Origin: Hemileia vastatrix
Taxonomy: Eukaryota > Basidiomycota > Pucciniomycetes > Pucciniales > Zaghouaniaceae
Reading direction: 5' to 3'
Assembly: GCA_030280995.1 (NCBI GenBank)
Contig: JASXTE010000036.1
Coordinates: 168,404-232,403 of the forward strand
DNA: 64,000 bases
Part shown: positions 59,494-64,000 of the stretch, in pieces
Position numbering within the stretch: the stretch's first letter is position 1
How the letters are laid out: each line of letters begins with the position of its first letter
The notes under the pieces: model-generated
The model's database searches: none
Told to the model about the DNA's origin: nothing
What the model saw: the letters and a program-made list of their open reading frames with translations, nothing else
Translations under genes and position numbers: made by a program

Positions 59494-61235
59494 TCACTGG
59501 ATGATCATGATGGCTGCTAGAACTGAGGTGATAAAAGCAAATGGCCACCATAGAACTGGATAGGAAGCTAATAACAGATGCATCTGGTAAAATGTAAATA
59601 CAATGAGCAATTGAAAAGTTGTTTTGAAAATTCGGTATCCAACATCGATGACCTTCATTCTCATTCTTGCGTAAGGGAGATTGGAATCTGGTTCTTTCAA
59701 AATGTGCCGTCTGAACCGAATGTGGTTGGCAATTCCCAATTTGATCCAGGCAACATTGGTGAGGTCGTAACCAAAAGTTTCTTTGTCACCAATAGGCAAG
59801 GCACCATTTTCACCAAATATCTCATCAATATTGGCAACTTCATACTTTAGTTCATCTTTGTAATCATTCATCGTTTCAAATATCTGACGAACAGCATTGA
59901 CAAGTCTCGAGGTGAGTTTGTACAGGAGAGGCTTTTGTCCTGTCAAAATGAGCAAAAAGTCAATCATTAAGCTGAAAAGCGTGTGAGTGAAGAAAGCTTT
60001 GATTGCGACGTAAGGTCTTGATGGAACAAAATGATATTGTTCGACTGGAGGTCTGATTTGTTTGACAGAAGGATATTGATAACCCATGGCGATACCTGAA
60101 AAATTTTATCATCAGTTATTACTTTCGCTTTATCACAAATCATATTTAACCACATACCGTAACCGTACATTTCACGGCCTGTCCAAGGAGCATCGCGAGA
60201 AGAAGGCATATTGAAGACCCTCAAATTTTCGGGTTGATCTCGATTGCACATGAACCAAGCAATACCGAGAATTGCATTGACACACAAATCAACGGGTATC
60301 AATTCAATTGGATAATCCAGTCGTAAGTTAGCCATACGTAAAAGACCCAAAGAAAATAGAGCTCCGAGACCAGCTCCTGTTTGTGGTTCGTCGAACCAAC
60401 CAATTTCTGGGTCCTAAAATCAAAAATTAAAAGTATTAAATGAATTAATACTTTTGAATTGATAATGACTCTGATTGTCAATGAAAAATTTACTTACCTT
60501 TGCTGGACTCATCAAAAATGGTGGTCTAAGAATGGCCACTTTTTTGAAATGATGAGCATTCCTTTGAACAACAACTTCAGCCAAACTTTTTGTCAAGGCA
60601 TAAGAGTTGAGCCATTTTGGTGCTTTTCCAATGTAATTAGGTTCAAGTGCTTTTGCTTCTTCTCGTGATAATTTGGAGAACATTTCGGCAAATTCGTAAG
60701 GATCGTAAGGTGGTTCTGGAACTGTTTCAGTCAACACATCATTAGCACACCAAGCACTGAATGATGACAAATGGACGAAAATGTCCAAGTTTTTGATATT
60801 CTTGGCAATTTGAATGACGTTGTGAGTTCCTGTGATGTGAAGGTGAGAAGAAGTTTTTATCTCTTCGGTAAATCGAACTGTTGCTGCAGAATGAATGACA
60901 ATGTTTACTTCGTTGTAAAGTTTCTTGAGAGTGTCTTCACAAAAAGAAAGCATCGGTGAATTGACATCACCTTCTAAACAAACAACTTTATCCAACATCT
61001 TCTTTTCTGGTAGATAATTGAATAATTCTAAAGATTTGTATTCACTTTCACGTTGTTCAACAGTGTGAAGATTTCCTTGTTTATCCTTCTTGGGACGCAG
61101 ACAGATGTAAATTTTTTTCACGTTGACATCTTTACACAATTTGTAGACCAAAAATCGACCAACAAAACCTGTTGCTCCGGTGAGAAAGATGACTTTTCCA
61201 TCGTAAAATGATTTGATTGATTCAGATGGACCCAT
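59494..61235 (-). CDS. Fatty acyl-CoA reductase (three exons, 531 aa)
   Basis: Alcohol-forming reductase converting fatty acyl-CoA to fatty alcohol with NADPH, for cuticular waxes, pheromones or ether lipids; membrane-associated at ER or peroxisome. Exons are 61235-60498, 60413-60158 and 60095-59494; introns are 84 and 62 nt, GT-AG and in phase. An extended SDR Rossmann motif TGATGFVG lies at 19-26, and the catalytic pair Tyr212-x3-Lys216 is in NSYALTKSLAEV. LRPPF and IPVDLCVNA are typical family blocks. The sterile (FAR_C) domain follows from about residue 345 (PPVEQYHF) with hydrophobic segments near the C-terminus (LLASYPVLWWPFAFITSVLA). Start at the ATG at 61233-61235; a GTG six codons upstream extends the frame but is not a plausible start. 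Length matches the family. Arthropods have many FAR paralogues, so no specific symbol is given. Confidence 0.95.
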
Positions 61236-61866
61236 GGTGAACAAATTTTTCACTCTTAGTGCAATTTAATGGCAGCAATTATCTATTTTGTAGGAACACT
61301 TTCACTTGAACTACCAAATGTAAAGTGACGTGATACAAATAGAGATGATAAAAGACTGGTAAAAGTGAAACCTTTAGCCCAAACCTTGACTTGAGACGTC
61401 CATTCGAAGGTTTAAGCAACTTCACTCGAGGCAATTTAAGGGAGATTCAGCTTCGGCTTCACATCATGTATGGACTGGACGCACATCGAGTATCAACAAA
61501 TATCAAATCAAAGTACCTGGTCAAGGGAACAGACTCGCAACAGGTCTCAACAAGTGATCCTTGATCTGTTAACTGCATTAACTCTCAAGTAACTTGCGAA
61601 ATTCCGACATCAGCACACAATCTGTTTGCAATGAAATATGTTGACACTTTAACATTACATTACAGCTGTATAAGCGAATACTTAAACTATGGTCATCTTG
61701 CTTATTGATAAAATCAGTCATCAAGACTCACAGGGTATACTGACAGTGAGACAATTTGTTTAATTGTTTATTTAAGTAAATTCAAAAAACACTTCCTTTC
61801 ATCAAGGTTGAAGCAAAATAGTTTATATTGTCATTGAATTATGATAAATGATCATTGGTATTCATT
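61236..61866. other. Spacer between FAR and SAM-domain genes
   Basis: 631 bp, should hold the FAR promoter and the 3' UTR of the SAM gene. A minus-strand AATAAA is at 61767-61772, about 95 nt after the SAM gene stop. No other gene seen. Confidence 0.5.
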
Positions 61867-62475
61867 TTATTGAATCAATTGAACCAAAAGTATCAGATTT
61901 TGTCGAGACCAACAGTTCTGCTTGAGACAATTATTAACAAGGGCTTTCAATTCTTTCTCATGTTCAGTCTCTTTCACTTGATCCTTGAGCTTTAACAATA
62001 ACCGTATGATCAAGTTGACTTCGGGTGAATCGACTGACAAAGGAGCCGAAATGGCAGAAGCAATAACTTGCATTGTTTCTTGAGGACATTTTGAATTCAT
62101 CACAGCACTCAAATGAATTGGTCGATCTCGCAGTTTTTGAAGTGACTGGACAAACTTTTTTCGTGCACCTTTAGCAGCAACACCGAGGGTTTCAAGTTGT
62201 TCTTCAGTCAGAGCTAAAAAGTGACTAAGTGATGGGAGTGATGCAAAAATTTGGGTATTTTTATGAAGCCTTAAACTTTTCAAATAAGCTGGCACATCAG
62301 CCATACCTGGTCCGGAAAATGAATCAATTTTAGGTAAATTAGATACGTCGAATGTTGGTAAAATATTATTTTTACTCGCTGATAGAGCTGATAGACTTGA
62401 TGCCAGGTGAATTTTACTTGCAAACGGTCGAATATAAGTATCTTTTTGTTCTATCGAGAAAACTGGTACAACCAT
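61867..62475 (-). CDS. Smaug-type SAM-domain protein (202 aa from the chosen ATG; 5' end uncertain)
   Basis: The SAM domain (about residues 59-120) carries the Smaug/SAMD4/Vts1 signature VPAYLKSLRLHKN, LTEEQLETLGV and KGARKKFVQSLQKL, the basic surface that in Smaug binds RNA hairpins in target mRNAs. A C-terminal helical tail resembles the region after SAM in SAMD4 only loosely. The product is much shorter than Smaug (human SAMD4A is about 700 aa) and lacks the dimerising N-terminal SSR regions. The ATG at 62473-62475 is the first in the open frame. Upstream, the same frame continues for 20 codons to a TGA at 62536-62538 and is open again beyond it to an acceptor-like CAG at 62623. So either the gene starts at the ATG chosen, or it is a broken or misread longer gene. 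The SAM subfamily is firm; the gene boundary is not. Confidence 0.7.
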   Translation of the reverse strand: MVVPVFSIEQKDTYIRPFASKIHLASSLSALSASKNNILPTFDVSNLPKIDSFSGPGMADVPAYLKSLRLHKNTQIFASLPSLSHFLALTEEQLETLGVAAKGARKKFVQSLQKLRDRPIHLSAVMNSKCPQETMQVIASAISAPLSVDSPEVNLIIRLLLKLKDQVKETEHEKELKALVNNCLKQNCWSRQNLILLVQLIQ

Positions 62476-63656
62476 GGACAGTGCGACCAATTCGGCTGCT
62501 TTGACATGATCTACTGGTTGTCTTAAAGGTTCACATCATTCATCAATCTGATCGAGCAGATGATACGACTGAAGGTACTTGCTTGACTTGTCCAAGGAAA
62601 GTCTCATCTTTTCCTTATATACCTGAAAAGAGACTGATTAATTTATTTTAGCTACCCTCCATTTTCGGGTCTCCACCTCCTCATCTCATGCGTCCGTTGT
62701 AACTCATTCTTCTCTTTTTCCTATTTTTCCTCTTTTCCATCTTCTTCTCCTTCTTATTCTTCTATCTTCTCTTTCATCTATGCTTTGTCCGTCCTCCTTT
62801 TTATGTGAGTGAGAGTGAATCTTGACAAAGTAAAACCCATTCAAAGGAAATAATAAAACTGGACTTGCAAATGATGCGGATGTTGGATGTTGGAAAACAA
62901 ATGAAAGTGACTGATTCTACTTTCGGCTGAAAAAAAGTAGAAGGAAAAGTAAAAGTCTAATTTCTGACATAGAAGTTTCACTTTTCACCAGTTTACGCTC
63001 GTGAAAGATGAATCTTTTGATTCAAGTGTCAATAACCTATCACTTGATATTTTCAGTTGTATTTTTACTTGTATAACAATGATGACCAATTTTCTTTCAG
63101 ACCATTCCGAATTGACTGATCACATTGGATCGGATTATCAAAGTTATCAATCAATTGTTCATTTATTCCTTTATTCGTATATTCTTATATTCGGTCATTC
63201 GGTAATTCGCTACTGCTTCAATTGACCCAATTATGCTTGGATCTGAGAAAAAAATGATTGGGCATTTTCTTCAACAGCAAATGATTTCTCTCAGATAACA
63301 TAGAGTCGAGTGTCAATTTGAAATGCAACATTAAGGTGCTATTGATAGAGAAAGATGACACTTTAAACCATTGGATGTTTTCTTTATCAACATCAACATC
63401 AACATCAACATCAACATCAACATCAACATCTGTCCTTCACCAAAATCGATATACCATTTGCAAAAGTACTGATGATCACATGGCACCATTATATGCAGGC
63501 GATGAATTGAAGTATATGACAAAGTTTCTTTTACTTGGATTTGTACACTTCACAAGATGATCCATTCAAATTGTATCGTGATATCATTAACTTTTATCTT
63601 ACTGTTTACACCTTATACTTTGCTACTTTAAGTCAAGTCAATCTATCTATCCAGAT
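62476..63656. other. Spacer upstream of the SAM-domain gene
   Basis: Next to the SAM gene is the segment 62476-62622 with the in-frame TGA, and a TATATAAGG element on the minus strand (about 62612-62620). Beyond this are a CT-rich stretch (about 62705-62790) and the ATCAAC array at 63386-63430. No gene is supported in 62700-63650. Confidence 0.45.
63386..63430. repeat. (ATCAAC)n hexanucleotide repeat, 7.5 copies
   Basis: Perfect 45 nt array. It reads as Ser-Thr repeats on the plus strand and Leu-Met on the minus; no coding context found. Confidence 0.95.
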
Positions 63657-63854
63657 AATGTGGCAGCCCCGACACGAAATATTTTATATCAAATAACTGA
63701 AGGAATTTTACTTTTACAAAGAGAATTCAATTTGATAATGCGACAATTTGAACAAACAGTTCTCGGACTTACAAGTGAACGAACTAACATGCATCAAAGA
63801 ATTCCAGCGAAAGAATTGTCAAGTAAACATCCTTTTAAATATTGGCGATATTGA
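63657..63854 (+). CDS. Possible terminal exon, unrecognised product
   Basis: An open frame of about 64 codons follows an acceptor-like site (TATCTATCCAG, about 63646-63656) and ends in TGA at 63852-63854. It lacks an ATG at its start. The translation is amphipathic and varied (TRNILYQITEGILLLQREF, then KHPFKYWRY) rather than low-complexity. I do not recognise it. It would end 4 bp from the stop of the minus-strand gene next to it. It may be a chance frame. Confidence 0.22.
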   Translation, partial: NVAAPTRNILYQITEGILLLQREFNLIMRQFEQTVLGLTSERTNMHQRIPAKELSSKHPFKYWRY

Positions 63855-63858
63855 TGGA

Positions 63859-64000
63859 TCACAGTTTAGAAAGCACATTAGGTTGAACAGGCGGATAAGC
63901 CAAAGGTTTGAGGTGTCCATGGGTCAATTCGACATTTGAAATTGCAAGCATTGTCGGTGCACGAAGTTCTATTCTGTTGAGCTTTGAAGATTTAACTCGC
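63859..64000 (-). CDS. C-terminal fragment of an unrecognised gene, cut by the right edge
   Basis: Forty-six codons are open from the right edge down to TGA at 63859-63861. Composition is protein-like, including ELRAPTMLAISNVEL and HLKPLAYPPVQP, with no simple-repeat bias. It would be the 3' end of a gene lying beyond 64,000. I do not recognise the family. Too short to be sure; codon pattern and the absence of low complexity are the only support. Confidence 0.4.
   Translation of the reverse strand, partial: RVKSSKLNRIELRAPTMLAISNVELTHGHLKPLAYPPVQPNVLSKL

Noticed and set aside
62536..62538. Selenocysteine codon
   Set aside because: No selenoprotein family is recognised, the next codon is Cys rather than a known redox context, and no SECIS element was identified. 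Nonsense, error or 5' UTR are simpler explanations.

Overview
The window is animal nuclear DNA, most likely from an arthropod. Evidence for this is metazoan gene content (a TLX/C15 homeobox gene, ovo, MyD88, membralin, a class A GPCR, a fatty acyl-CoA reductase), GT-AG introns, AATAAA polyadenylation signals and the standard code (FASTKD-like and FAR-type genes stop at TGA or TAA in the expected places). Very short introns (56-84 nt) in housekeeping genes, many intronless genes and AT-rich, simple-repeat-rich spacer would suit a small-genome chelicerate such as an acariform mite, but that is inference and the species cannot be fixed from the sequence alone.

Layout. Positions 1-46,500 are gene-poor. 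They hold the 5' part of a TLX/C15 homeobox gene (minus strand, running off the left edge), one isolated intronless FASTK-domain-like mitochondrial gene (plus, about 23.0-24.9 kb) and a three-exon ovo gene with an N-terminal SNAG motif and four C2H2 fingers (minus, 30.05-32.87 kb). The long spacers (about 21.6, 5.1 and 13.7 kb) show no convincing coding exons. They are filled with long pure purine or pyrimidine tracts and short arrays of 8-10 bp units, and probably contain regulatory DNA of the two developmental transcription factors.

Positions 46,500-64,000 are gene-dense. EMC7 (-), RABGGTB (+), MyD88 (-), membralin (+) and an orphan GPCR (-) alternate strand, with about 236-237 bp between the coding starts of the head-to-head pairs and 95-146 bp between the stops of the tail-to-tail pairs. 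Then come a histidine acid phosphatase (-), a RING-H2 protein with a predicted N-myristoylation start (+), a small BED/C2H-type zinc-finger protein (+), a fatty acyl-CoA reductase (-, three exons), a Smaug-type SAM-domain protein (-) and the 3' end of an unrecognised gene at the right edge (-).

The genes are not an operon or a single pathway. Several act in the secretory/endomembrane system (EMC7, RABGGTB, membralin, acid phosphatase, FAR), MyD88 is an innate immune adaptor, and C15 and ovo are developmental regulators. The most unusual item is the GPCR at 51,311-52,633, which has lost nearly all class A signature residues (N1.50, D2.50, R3.50 and both N and P of NPxxY) while keeping an intact seven-helix reading frame. 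Other points worth a second look are the in-frame TGA upstream of the SAM gene, the RING protein with an unrecognised C-terminal domain, and the alternating compact gene array.
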